Below, in pieces: positions 1 through 8,428 of a DNA stretch of 64,000 nt. Under the pieces are notes generated by a model. That model was not told where the DNA came from. It saw nothing but the letters and a program-made list of their open reading frames with translations, and ran no database searches. The DNA is from an uncultured Lachnospira sp. (lineage in GTDB: Bacteria; Bacillota; Clostridia; Lachnospirales; Lachnospiraceae): positions 186,001 to 250,000 of the forward strand of contig CAJUBU010000001.1 in the NCBI GenBank assembly GCA_910585095.1, given 5' to 3'. Position 1 is the first letter of the stretch; each line of letters opens with the position of its first letter. The position numbers and the translations under genes were made by a program.

Positions 1-288
1 TGCCATTTTTCCCTCAACAGTAACATCAAAAATCGTATAGCCTTGATTTTCTTGCTGCTCTGTTAATTCCCCATTAATTTCTTTTGCTAAAAGCGAACCT
101 ACTCCATTATTTCCTGACACTTCAAGCTGTTCTTGTCCCATTGACACAGACTCTACTGCATTAGTTTCATTTTCTTGTGCATAAACATCTTGTACACCAT
201 CACTTGAAACCCATTGTATAAGTGATGAATGAACTATCATCGCTATTGTTAAAATAATAGCAAATAATTTTCTTTTTGAATTTTTCAT
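1..288 (-). CDS. Secreted or cell-surface protein, N-terminal part only
   Basis: The reading frame starts at an ATG at 288 and runs off the left edge, so only the first 96 codons are visible. An AGGAG ribosome binding site lies a few bases upstream. The first 35-40 residues form a signal peptide: basic MKNSKRK, a hydrophobic stretch (LFAIILTIAMIV), and a likely cleavage site after VYAQ. What follows is acidic and low in hydrophobics, as in linker regions of clostridial surface proteins or secreted carbohydrate-active enzymes. No catalytic domain is within the window, so no function is assigned. The GH105 gene 9 kb away makes a polysaccharide-related role possible, but that is a guess. Confidence 0.7.
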   Translation of the reverse strand, partial: MKNSKRKLFAIILTIAMIVHSSLIQWVSSDGVQDVYAQENETNAVESVSMGQEQLEVSGNNGVGSLLAKEINGELTEQQENQGYTIFDVTVEGKMA

Positions 289-878
289 ATGCTTGCTCCT
301 TTAACTATTTTTACTTGTTGTATATTTCATCATAATAAACCAAAATTTTAACTGTTATCTATTTTCATTATGAACACTCTCCTCTCAATTTGCAAATTTC
401 TGCCTAACAAACATTGTCAATATTTTTAACCTTATCAAGAAAATTTCTTACCTTTTAGGCGAAAGTTAAATTTCCTATTTTGACAGAACTTCAAACTCCT
501 TCCAAAATCCTGCCAAAATGCTATAAAAAAACAATAAGATTATAAGAAAACAGAAACATAAATTATAAATATCTATTTCACTATAAAATATCCAAATATT
601 AACAACCTATAATAACAATACGTTTATTATAATCAGTTGTCAAATATTGTTTAAAAATTATTTCTATTTTTAACAAAAAACGGTTGCTCTAAAAAAACAA
701 TTTAAAATATAGATATTCTTAATATATACTATATTTTATATGTTTTTTATTAAAGCAACCGTTTCTTTAACACTATCTAAAAACATCTCTTCTAATTACT
801 GCAAAAATTCCAAAGATTTAATTATTTAACAAAATTTTTTCCTCAAATATATGCAAATATTCAAATATGCGCTTATTA
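289..878. other. AT-rich intergenic region
   Basis: About 590 bases with no convincing gene on either strand. It holds the ribosome binding site of the secreted-protein gene at its left end and the long-loop terminator at 678-764. The rest is very AT-rich with many stop codons in all frames. Confidence 0.6.
678..764 (-). terminator. Long-loop terminator, copy 1 of a repeated family
   Basis: Perfect 11 bp arms (AAACGGTTGCT at 678-688, AGCAACCGTTT at 754-764) enclose a loop of about 65 nt. On the minus strand the 3' arm runs into a T tract (CCGTTTTTTG), as expected for a Rho-independent terminator of the ClbS/DfsB-like gene that ends at 879. The loop is nearly identical to that of the copy at 2620-2710, while the arms differ. 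Confidence 0.65.
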
Positions 879-1415
879 TTATAAACAATTTTTCTTATGC
901 GCCTTTAACTTTTTTATAGCCCAATCATAATGGCTGGCTGTGACACTGACAAAATAAGACCCTAATGTGCTTCCTCCAACCCATTGATATACGCCCTTTG
1001 AAAATAATTCCTCATTAGAAAATGTTTCTGCTAAACGTAATACTTCATTATGCGTTTTTTCAACCATTTTCTTTGCTTCTTCCAATGATGTGCTTTGATG
1101 CTTTTTCCAAAATTCTATATTCATATCACCATACGTTTTCCAGTTATATGGTTTTGGAATAAATGGTTTATTATCTCCCTTTTGATTAGAATGTACCCAA
1201 TTTAATAAAAGCTGATGCCATTCATATAAATGAATTAAAATATCCCGAAGATTTTTGTCTCGTTTCCAATGTGCTTCTTTCTTTTTTTCATCATCTTCAA
1301 AATCAAAAATAGTTGATAATTCTTTTTGTGTTAATTCAGAAATAAGAATATTTAATTTCTTATAATTATCCTTTGCAGCAGTTACTAAATCTGCCTTTGT
1401 AGTTGGTCTGCCCAT
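879..1415 (-). CDS. ClbS/DfsB family four-helix protein (DinB-like)
   Basis: This protein of 178 aa begins MGRPTTKADL and resembles the ClbS/DfsB (DUF1706) family of helical-bundle proteins, which includes ClbS, the colibactin self-resistance cyclopropane hydrolase. The family N-terminus, the tryptophan-rich middle (LYEWHQLLLNW, KPYNWKTYG) and the C-terminal SHYDWAIKKLKAH segment are present. An ATG four codons upstream (1427) overlaps the GGAGG ribosome binding site, so the ATG at 1415 with about 6 nt spacing is preferred. It follows a WYL regulator by 62 bp on the same strand, and the gap contains a dyad that also precedes the regulator, so the regulator probably controls both. The substrate is unknown; a colibactin-related role should not be assumed. 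Confidence 0.8.
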   Translation of the reverse strand: MGRPTTKADLVTAAKDNYKKLNILISELTQKELSTIFDFEDDEKKKEAHWKRDKNLRDILIHLYEWHQLLLNWVHSNQKGDNKPFIPKPYNWKTYGDMNIEFWKKHQSTSLEEAKKMVEKTHNEVLRLAETFSNEELFSKGVYQWVGGSTLGSYFVSVTASHYDWAIKKLKAHKKNCL

Positions 1416-1465
1416 ATGAACCTCCATTTATTTCAAATATTTGCTTAACTATACCACATATATCC

Positions 1466-1480
1466 TGACACCTTTTGTCA
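1466..1480 (-). promoter_or_regulatory. Candidate operator TGACA-N5-TGTCA before the ClbS/DfsB gene
   Basis: A dyad of TGACA, five bases and TGTCA on the minus strand is followed by GATATATGTG and TATAGT. The same 34-base arrangement lies upstream of the WYL regulator gene (2412-2426). The dyad overlaps the TGA stop codon of the regulator gene. Confidence 0.5.
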
Positions 1481-2371
1481 TGTTTTATTTTTTTCATAGA
1501 TTAATTTTGCCTGTTCTGCTATAACTTCTTTTAAATAAACTGGTGAAAGTATATCTACCTTTGTCCCAAAGGACAGCAAAAACCCTATTAACCATGTATC
1601 TTCGGGCATTCTTGCAGAAACGATTAAATCGCCATTGGATTGACATTGTATTTGTGTTTTATCAAATTCATCATAAACGCGATATGCCATTTCTCTCGGA
1701 AAACAAAGCGTAATTTGATTATATTTTTCTTCAGAAGTTTCCATCGTTTTTGGAAAACTGCGCGGCTTAAAATGTTCATTTAAAATCTCTATATCTAAAA
1801 TACGATTTAATTTAAAAATCCTCCAATCCTGTTTTTCTGTACAAAATGCTTTCAAATACCATGCTTTTGATTTATAAACCAATTTTAACGGCTGTACAAT
1901 TCGTTCGCTTATAACTTCACAGGAATCTGCATAAGAAATTTTAATATTTGTGCAATGAACTACTGCTGATTTTAATAATTCAAATTTTTCATTGTCAAAC
2001 TCTTTGTTTCCCCATCCAGAAAAATCAACCTCAATCCAATTTTCTGAATGAAGCTGAAACATTGCCGAAAGTTTTTGCAATGTTTGACTGCTGCTATTTT
2101 TTGTAATATTTATGCTCTGTAATGCAACAAGAATTTCTTGTTTTTCTTCTTCTGACAATACTGCTTTATCTAAGACAAAATCATTCATTAAATGAATACC
2201 GCCATTTCTGCCTGCCTCTGCATAAATAGGAATACCTGCCCCGCTTAAAGCATCGATATCTCTATAAATTGTTCTAACCGACACTTCAAGCTTTTCTGCC
2301 AATTCTGGTGCTGTAGCCTGTCCCTTTTCAAGCAAATAATACACAATCTTAAATAATCTGCTTTCTTGCAT
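1478..2371 (-). CDS. YafY-family WYL-domain transcriptional regulator
   Basis: About 297 aa. The N-terminus is a winged helix-turn-helix of the HTH_11/DeoR type (residues about 1-60: LFKIVYYLLEKGQATAPELAEKLEVSVRTIYRDID), followed by the family signature GIPIYAEAGRNGGI. The C-terminal half is a WYL domain (KAWYLKAFCTEKQDWRIFKLNRI), a ligand- or nucleic-acid-sensing module. Three in-frame starts exist; the ATG at 2371 lies about 8 nt after AAGGAGG and fits the family N-terminus, with 2377 as alternative. A TGACA-N5-TGTCA dyad precedes both this gene and the downstream ClbS/DfsB-like gene, consistent with autoregulation plus control of that gene. Whether it activates or represses cannot be told. 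Confidence 0.88.
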   Translation of the reverse strand: MQESRLFKIVYYLLEKGQATAPELAEKLEVSVRTIYRDIDALSGAGIPIYAEAGRNGGIHLMNDFVLDKAVLSEEEKQEILVALQSINITKNSSSQTLQKLSAMFQLHSENWIEVDFSGWGNKEFDNEKFELLKSAVVHCTNIKISYADSCEVISERIVQPLKLVYKSKAWYLKAFCTEKQDWRIFKLNRILDIEILNEHFKPRSFPKTMETSEEKYNQITLCFPREMAYRVYDEFDKTQIQCQSNGDLIVSARMPEDTWLIGFLLSFGTKVDILSPVYLKEVIAEQAKLIYEKNKT

Positions 2372-2411
2372 CACCATTTCCTCCTTCAATAACACAATAG
2401 CACTTATATCA

Positions 2412-2426
2412 TGACATGATATGTCA
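2412..2426 (-). promoter_or_regulatory. Candidate operator TGACA-N5-TGTCA before the WYL regulator
   Basis: Minus strand TTGACA, TATCA, TGTCA, followed by GATATAAGTG and TATTGT. It aligns base for base over 34 positions with the region at 1466-1480. A wider palindrome (ATATCATGACATGATAT) overlaps it. It lies about 40 bp upstream of the regulator start. Confidence 0.5.
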
Positions 2427-2619
2427 AGTTTTATTATATGTACTTATTTTTTCAATATCAATTATTCAAATGCACCAAAGAAGTAATAAAACTATAAGCA
2501 AATATCAAAATAAATTGTGAATATTCACTTTACTATTAATAATATATATTAATAGTAAAAAATATATTTATATTAATATCATATTAAATATTTTTAAAGC
2601 ATTAAATTTTAATAAAAAA

Positions 2620-2710
2620 AGAGATGGTCACATTAAAAAACAATTTAAAATATAGTTATTTTTAATATAACCATCTCTTATATGTTTTTTATTAAAGCAA
2701 CCATCTCTTT
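2620..2710 (-). terminator. Long-loop terminator, copy 2, with duplicated arm
   Basis: Located after dapL on the minus strand. The 3' arm ACCATCTCT followed by seven T residues can pair with either of two upstream copies of AGAGATGGT (minus-strand images of 2669-2678 and 2699-2708). The loop shares an almost identical stretch with copy 1 at 678-764, but the stem sequence is different and still complementary. It should end dapL transcription. Confidence 0.65.
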
Positions 2711-2768
2711 TATAAAATAATTTAACTACATCGTTTATATTACCATTCTCTAAACCAATATATAATTT

Positions 2769-3983
2769 TTACATTTTTTTAATTCGCTCTACTGCTGCAA
2801 TCGTATTTTCATAAGAACCAAATGCTGTCAGTCTAAAATAGCCCTCACCGCTTGGTCCAAAACCGGAACCTGGTGTTCCAACAACATTTGCCTTTTCAAG
2901 AAGATTATCAAAAAATTCCCAAGAAGTCATTTTATCAGGTGTCTTTAACCAGATATATGGCGCATTAACACCGCCAGAAACAGTGTATCCAGCCGCTTTA
3001 AGCCCCTCTAAAATCACTTTGGCATTGTTCATATAGTATGCAATCAATTGTTTTGTCTGTTCTTTTCCTGCCTCTGAATATACAGCTTCTCCAGCTCTTT
3101 GTACAATATATGGCGCGCCGTTAAACTTTGTTCCATGTCTTCTTGCCCACAAACTATGCAATATTGTTCCCTCACGCTTTAATGCCTTTGGAATAACAGT
3201 AAAGCCAAGTCGAACACCTGTAAATCCAGCATTTTTAGAAAAACTCCTAAGCTCAATAGCACAGGTTTTAGCGCCATCGCATTCATAGATAGAGTGTGGC
3301 ACATTTTCTTCTGAAATATAGGCTTCATACGCCGCATCATAAATAATCACTGCTTCTTTTTCATTTGCATAATCAACCCATTTTTGAAGCTCAGGCTTTG
3401 TAATTGTTGAGCCAGTTGGATTATTAGGAAAACACAAATAGATAATATCTGGTGTTTCTTTTGGAAGTTCTGGGGCAAAATTCGTTTCTGATGTACAAGG
3501 CATATAGATTACATTGCTCCATTTTTGCTGGTCTGCTAAGTAATCACCTGTTCGTCCTGCCATAGCATTGGTATCAACATAAACGGGATATACAGGGTCA
3601 CAGACTGCAATTTTATTATCCACTGAAAATATATCGCCAATATTACCAGAATCCGATTTTGCACCATCACTAATAAATATCTCATCTGCTGCAATATCAC
3701 AGCCGCGTGCTGCATAGTCGTTGGCAGCTATCGTCTCTCTCAAAAAAGCATATCCCAAATCCGGCGCATATCCATGAAATGTCTCCGCCTTAGACATATC
3801 ATCAACTGCATTGTGAAGCGCTGTAATAATTGCTGGTGACAATGGCTGTGTTACATCACCTATTCCAAGACGTATAATCTTTTTATCTGGATTTGCTTCT
3901 GTAAATGCTTGAACTTTCTTTGCTATGGTTGAAAAAAGATAACTGCCTGGCAATTTCAAATAATTATCATTTATTTTTAACAT
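2769..3983 (-). CDS. dapL: LL-diaminopimelate aminotransferase
   Basis: A 404 aa fold-type I PLP enzyme that converts tetrahydrodipicolinate to LL-2,6-diaminopimelate with glutamate as amino donor, a one-step route to diaminopimelate for lysine and peptidoglycan. Visible marks are the N-terminus INDNYLKLPGSYLF, RLGIGDVTQPL near residue 40, FPNNPTG at 185-191, and the PLP-binding lysine in SFSKNAGFTGVR (Lys250). Length and motifs match the DapL family rather than general aspartate aminotransferases. It is alone on its transcript: a long-loop terminator lies downstream and a repeat-bearing gap upstream. DapL occurs in a limited set of bacteria including many gut Clostridia, supporting the lineage inference. 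Confidence 0.95.
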   Translation of the reverse strand: MLKINDNYLKLPGSYLFSTIAKKVQAFTEANPDKKIIRLGIGDVTQPLSPAIITALHNAVDDMSKAETFHGYAPDLGYAFLRETIAANDYAARGCDIAADEIFISDGAKSDSGNIGDIFSVDNKIAVCDPVYPVYVDTNAMAGRTGDYLADQQKWSNVIYMPCTSETNFAPELPKETPDIIYLCFPNNPTGSTITKPELQKWVDYANEKEAVIIYDAAYEAYISEENVPHSIYECDGAKTCAIELRSFSKNAGFTGVRLGFTVIPKALKREGTILHSLWARRHGTKFNGAPYIVQRAGEAVYSEAGKEQTKQLIAYYMNNAKVILEGLKAAGYTVSGGVNAPYIWLKTPDKMTSWEFFDNLLEKANVVGTPGSGFGPSGEGYFRLTAFGSYENTIAAVERIKKM

Positions 3984-4174
3984 TATTTCCCCTTTCCTAC
4001 ACTGCTTATACCTATATTCTATTTATCAGCAGTGCAGACATAAACAGAATATAATAATATCACCATTTAATCCAAATATGTGTATTATAAAATAAATTGC
4101 ATAGGACTAAACAGTTATTATATTACAAAATTTTCCTTCCAATTGCAAGCCTAGACATCGTTTTTATCTATGTC

Positions 4175-4302
4175 AAGCAGATATTCACAATCCGCTTCAC
4201 TGCTTGCTCAAACCACCTATCTACTATCGCAAAACAAATCCTTTACTCTCGCTTATATCTCTACAATATTGAATCGGGCGGTTTATTTGATGAGGTTAAA
4301 TA
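4175..4302 (+). repeat. Dispersed palindromic element, near full-length diverged copy
   Basis: It begins AAGCAGATATTCACAATCCGCT, here written as core arms AGCAGAT and ATCCGCT, continues through CACTGCTTGCTCAAA and CTACTATCGCAAAAC, and ends TTGATGAGGTTAAATA. The order and ends match the full copy at 25652-25807 (opposite orientation) and the diverged copy at 54451-54580. Its right end lies inside the 3' end of the hybrid kinase gene and encodes the last residues and stop codon of that protein. Confidence 0.7.
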
Positions 4303-6423
4303 TCTCTTTAATATCTTCCAAACAATCTCCATATCAATAGGCTTTGCAATATGTTCATTCATACCAGCATCAAGAGCATTTTCCACATCATCAGCAAGCG
4401 CATTAGCTGATAATGCAATAATTGGAATAGTCTTGGCATCCTCTTTATCAAGACCACGAATCTGTTTTGTAGCTTCATAACCATCCATAACAGGCATCTG
4501 AATATCCATAAAGATAAGATGATAATATCCACAAGGATTTTTGGTAAACAATTCTACTGCCTCTTTGCCATTATATGCTTTTTCAATCTGAACACCTGTT
4601 GTGCCAATTAATTCTTCCGCAATCTCCATATTTAACTCAACATCTTCTACTAAAAGGATTCGTTTGCTTGTATAATCATCTGTTTCCTTTTGTAAATCAC
4701 TCATTGCTATAACATCTTGAGTATTTACTTCTTCTTTTTGTAATTCTTGCTTCTTTATTTTAAAATGGAAATCAACTGTAAAAGTAGAGCCTTTATTTAA
4801 TTCACTTTTTACAGAAATCGTGCCTCCCATCAGGTCTAATATTCCTTTTGTTATAGCAAGACCTACACCTGTACCAGCAATCCCGCTAAGTGTTGTATTT
4901 CTATCACGTTCAAAAAACAAAAATATACGATCTAAAAAATCCTGCCTAATTCCAATGCCTGTATCTGTACAAGAAAAACGATATATTCCATATTCTTCCT
5001 TGAAGTCATCTTCTAATTGTATCATCTCCAACAATACATGACCACCTGCTGGCGTATATTTTATGGCATTGTTAATAATATTAATCAATACTTGCTGTAT
5101 GCGCAATGAATCACCAATAATATACTCATCTCTTAATTGAACAGATAAATCAAATGTTAATTTTGCTTCTTTGGCTTGAATCTTCATCATATCTGCAACC
5201 TTTTTTAACAATTGTGTAAGAACAATATCTTCCTCTGTTAATATCATCTTACCACTGTCTATCTGAGACATATCTAATACATCATTTACAAGACTTAAAA
5301 GATGCTTTCCAGCAATATCTATTTTTTCCAGACATTCTTTCATCTTTTCTTTATTATTGGATTCCTTTTTTGCAATGGCAGTCATTCCCAGAATGGTATT
5401 TAGCGGTGTACGAACATCATGGGACATATTCATTAAAAATTGCCCTTTTACCTTGTTCGCCGCATCTGTTTCTCTCAATGCGTTTTGAAGCTCTGTAGTA
5501 TGTACCTTGCTTTCCTGCATTTTAACTGCATAAAAAAGAACAGCAATACTTAAAATAATGATTACAATAACACCTAAAAAAAGTATCGTTTTGAATAAAA
5601 TACTTTCAGCTTGTTTAATAATTACTTTTTCTGGAACAACAGAGACCAACAACCAATTAGAATCTGCCCGAAGTCCCTCATAACAAAATACCATTCCCTC
5701 GCCATAGTAATTAAATTTAGCCCATCCTGTTTTTAGCTTATAAATACTGTCCTTAAAAGCATCTATCATATTTAATTCATTTTGCTGCGGTGATATTAAA
5801 TCAAATATATTAGAAAGTGTTTTATTGCTATTTTTGTGACTAGAACGAACCATAATAATGCCATCTCGATTAACTAAATAAGAAAATCCTGTATAGTCAT
5901 AAAATGTAAGTGTAAATTGTTCGGCAATTTCCTTTGTGCGATATTCTTTTACCAGATAGGCTTCCATATCATTTTTAAAATAAACGCGCTCAAATATATT
6001 AAACACACGCTCCCCTGTTAAACTGCTGATATGAGAGTCCAGCACCCCACGCTCTAAATCGGAATTTTCTAAATACTTGCAAACTTCCTTATCATGTTTT
6101 ATATGATTATCTAAATCAATATTATTGCGAATATACAATTTTATATCAGGTTCTACAATATTATAAGAATCCATAATGTCCTCAAATTTTGAGGAATCGC
6201 CTTTTATAATATCTACCTTTATCATTTCTAAAACATCAAAGTCGTCTTCTAATTGGATATTTAAAGAATTTACTCCCTGGTGAATCGTCTCGGTCATAGT
6301 GCGAATAGAATGTATCCAAAGTTGCCTATTTACTCCATTGACAAATAGAAAAGAACTTACACACAACATCAATATCATTACTGCCAATATAGCACTTATA
6401 ATAATTGTTTTTTTCTTTTTCAT
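4261..6423 (-). CDS. Hybrid sensor histidine kinase with C-terminal receiver domain
   Basis: About 720 aa. Two membrane helices (residues about 5-28 and 275-298) frame an extracytoplasmic sensor region of the Cache type by size and position. Then come HisKA with the H-box MSHDVRTPLN (His335), HATPase_c (N-box INNAIKYTPAGG, DTGIGI), and a receiver domain with phospho-acceptor Asp640 in FMDIQMPVMDGYE. The start at 6423 sits 7 nt after AAGGAG; an upstream ATG in frame lacks a site. The gene follows a sugar-type binding lipoprotein by 24 bp, so both are probably co-transcribed and the lipoprotein may present a ligand to the sensor region. There is no separate output regulator nearby. The last about 12 codons come from a dispersed repeat. 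Confidence 0.9.
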   Translation of the reverse strand: MKKKKTIIISAILAVMILMLCVSSFLFVNGVNRQLWIHSIRTMTETIHQGVNSLNIQLEDDFDVLEMIKVDIIKGDSSKFEDIMDSYNIVEPDIKLYIRNNIDLDNHIKHDKEVCKYLENSDLERGVLDSHISSLTGERVFNIFERVYFKNDMEAYLVKEYRTKEIAEQFTLTFYDYTGFSYLVNRDGIIMVRSSHKNSNKTLSNIFDLISPQQNELNMIDAFKDSIYKLKTGWAKFNYYGEGMVFCYEGLRADSNWLLVSVVPEKVIIKQAESILFKTILFLGVIVIIILSIAVLFYAVKMQESKVHTTELQNALRETDAANKVKGQFLMNMSHDVRTPLNTILGMTAIAKKESNNKEKMKECLEKIDIAGKHLLSLVNDVLDMSQIDSGKMILTEEDIVLTQLLKKVADMMKIQAKEAKLTFDLSVQLRDEYIIGDSLRIQQVLINIINNAIKYTPAGGHVLLEMIQLEDDFKEEYGIYRFSCTDTGIGIRQDFLDRIFLFFERDRNTTLSGIAGTGVGLAITKGILDLMGGTISVKSELNKGSTFTVDFHFKIKKQELQKEEVNTQDVIAMSDLQKETDDYTSKRILLVEDVELNMEIAEELIGTTGVQIEKAYNGKEAVELFTKNPCGYYHLIFMDIQMPVMDGYEATKQIRGLDKEDAKTIPIIALSANALADDVENALDAGMNEHIAKPIDMEIVWKILKRYLTSSNKPPDSIL

Positions 6424-6447
6424 TTGAAGACTCCTTAAAAACAACTT

Positions 6448-7713
6448 CTATTCTTTTGCATTTATCACCTGCTCGTCCATCCATTGCATCAGTTCTGCTA
6501 TATCTTCATTTTTTAATAACTTTCTTGAAACATTCATTGTAATATCCCAAATAGGAAATTGAATGGAACTATCAGAGCCAATAACACATGCCTGTGTTTG
6601 ATAACTAGTTACTATATCTTGAATTTCATTGAGAGTAGGTTTATTTTTATTATCTAATGGAATAAAAGAAGATTGATTATTAGCAAAACGCCATATATTT
6701 TCCTCTTTTAAAAAATAAGATACAAAATCCTTTGCTATTTCTGTATTTTTTCCTTTTGCCGATACACTTAAACGAACATCAGGATTAATAACTAACACAG
6801 AACCATTTTCTAAAATAGGATAAGGAATTACCTTAAAAGTAAAATTAGGATTCATATTTTTCACTCTTCCAGCCGCCCATGCTCCTGTTAACATAAAGGG
6901 TGATTCACCTTTTATAAATTCCTCTAAATCATCGGATGTATTTTTTGTTTCTAACGATTTTTCAGCGTCAATATATTCTTTGGTACAAAATTCCTTTACT
7001 AAAGCAAATCCTTCAAAAAGATATGTGCTTAGTTTTTCCTTGCCTTTATTAATATTTTCAAAGACTTCCACTTGTGTTCCTTCCTTATAAAGTGGATAAA
7101 ACCCTTTTGCAATAGCTAATGTTTTTAAAGAAATATCATTGTTTGCAATAATAGGCGTAATATTATGAGATACAAAATATTCGCATACCGTTTTCCACTC
7201 GCCAAGCGTCTTAGGAACCTTCTGTCCATGTTTTTCCAAAAGTTCCATATTGCAATATAAACCAAAAGCAGACACTATCGTTGGCACCCAATAAATTTTG
7301 CCATCTAAAGACCGCATCTGATTTTTAACAATTTCTGAAAAAGATACATTTTCTGCTAGTTCTGTTAAATCTGCAAGACTGTCATTTTTTGAAAATTCCA
7401 ACATCGTGTCATGGTTTACCATAAAAATATCATCTAATTTTCCTGCCTGTTCTCTATTTTTTAAAGCACTAAAATAATCATCTCCTTTTATGCTCTCATA
7501 AGATATGGTTACTTCTTTATTTTCTTCCATATAATCTGTTAAAATTTGCTCAATAACCTTCACATTGGCAGCCTCGTGTTTATTTCCAAAAAAAGAAAGC
7601 GTATAATTAACATCACTAGACCTATCATAGCTAACAACTTCATTTTTATTAGAACACGCTGTGAAAACAAAAATTATTATCAGTATATAAATATATGCTT
7701 TTTTCCTTTTCAT
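6448..7713 (-). CDS. Extracellular solute-binding lipoprotein (sugar type)
   Basis: A 421 aa lipoprotein. The signal peptide ends in a lipobox FTAC with Cys20 as the lipidated residue. The mature part resembles family 1 binding proteins for sugars and oligosaccharides: YTLSFFGNKHEAAN, DDIFMVNHD, TIVSAFGLYCNMELLEKHGQKVPKTLGEW, ESPFMLTGAWAAG. Such proteins normally serve an ABC importer, but no permease or ATPase lies next to it. Instead a hybrid sensor kinase follows by 24 bp, which suggests a sensing role for the bound ligand. The start is an ATG at 7713, with an in-frame GTG one codon upstream; GGAGAA is the likely binding site. The ligand is unknown. Confidence 0.88.
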   Translation of the reverse strand: MKRKKAYIYILIIIFVFTACSNKNEVVSYDRSSDVNYTLSFFGNKHEAANVKVIEQILTDYMEENKEVTISYESIKGDDYFSALKNREQAGKLDDIFMVNHDTMLEFSKNDSLADLTELAENVSFSEIVKNQMRSLDGKIYWVPTIVSAFGLYCNMELLEKHGQKVPKTLGEWKTVCEYFVSHNITPIIANNDISLKTLAIAKGFYPLYKEGTQVEVFENINKGKEKLSTYLFEGFALVKEFCTKEYIDAEKSLETKNTSDDLEEFIKGESPFMLTGAWAAGRVKNMNPNFTFKVIPYPILENGSVLVINPDVRLSVSAKGKNTEIAKDFVSYFLKEENIWRFANNQSSFIPLDNKNKPTLNEIQDIVTSYQTQACVIGSDSSIQFPIWDITMNVSRKLLKNEDIAELMQWMDEQVINAKE

Positions 7714-7804
7714 CACTTCTGTTCTCCATTTCTCCTCATGAATCTTTTTAGAAAACCTTAATACTTATGTTTATCTTACAATTTGTCACCATGCAAGTAA
7801 AATT

Positions 7805-8320
7805 TTATGTTCCCAAAAAAAATCTTTTTTGGGTTTCATACTCGGACATAATTGCTTGTATAAGTTGTGAATCTCCATGTGTATTATCAGGATGAAAAAT
7901 CTTTAAAAGTTCTTTATACCTTTTTTTTAATGAGTTTGTATCATCAACACCTTTAAAAAACAACTTAACATTTTCGGAATAATTCATACCTCGTCTGGCT
8001 TCTCGATATACTGTATCAAGATAAACTAATTTTTCTCGCTCAAAACGTTCTTTGTCAAGAGCCAGTTGATGAAAACCATTTTCCATAATCTGCCATTGCT
8101 GGTCAAATAAATTTTTTTGATTTTCTAATTGTTTACTTAAAAGCAAGTTTCTTCTTTTTTGACGCTCTAACATACCTTTTTGTATTTCAATCAGTTTTCT
8201 TTCATCTTCTAACTCTTTATCTTTTTCATTAATTTTGATAATCTGTTCAAAAACCCATCTTTTTTTACACTCAATTTCATCTTCCGATAACTGTTGTGTC
8301 ATCTCAAATTCTTCAGCCAT
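7805..8320 (-). CDS. Coiled-coil protein with C-terminal J-domain-like segment
   Basis: About 171 aa. Residues 20-110 are dominated by charged heptad-like sequence (KDKELEDERKLIEIQKG, LERQKRRNLLLSKQLENQK), predicting a long coiled coil. The C-terminal 35 residues, LKKRYKELLKIFHPDN followed by a helix, match helices II-III of a J domain including the HPD tripeptide needed to stimulate Hsp70 ATPase. Canonical DnaJ has this domain at the N-terminus together with zinc and peptide-binding parts, all absent here, so this is a specialised DnaK adaptor or a J-like fold. The preferred start at 8320 lies about 9 nt after AAAGGA. Client unknown. No operon partner is obvious. Confidence 0.72.
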   Translation of the reverse strand: MAEEFEMTQQLSEDEIECKKRWVFEQIIKINEKDKELEDERKLIEIQKGMLERQKRRNLLLSKQLENQKNLFDQQWQIMENGFHQLALDKERFEREKLVYLDTVYREARRGMNYSENVKLFFKGVDDTNSLKKRYKELLKIFHPDNTHGDSQLIQAIMSEYETQKRFFLGT

Positions 8321-8428
8321 ATATAATAATCCTTTCATGCATCCTCTTTACGACTCCTGTGTCTTTAAACTTGAAGAAACATTATACACAAAATCATATA
8401 TGTGTACTGACTGGCAAGCTCATTTCAT

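Noticed and set aside
4097..4480. Plus-strand open frame of 127 codons
   Set aside because: It consists of the dispersed repeat plus the antisense of the hybrid kinase 3' end; no ribosome binding site.
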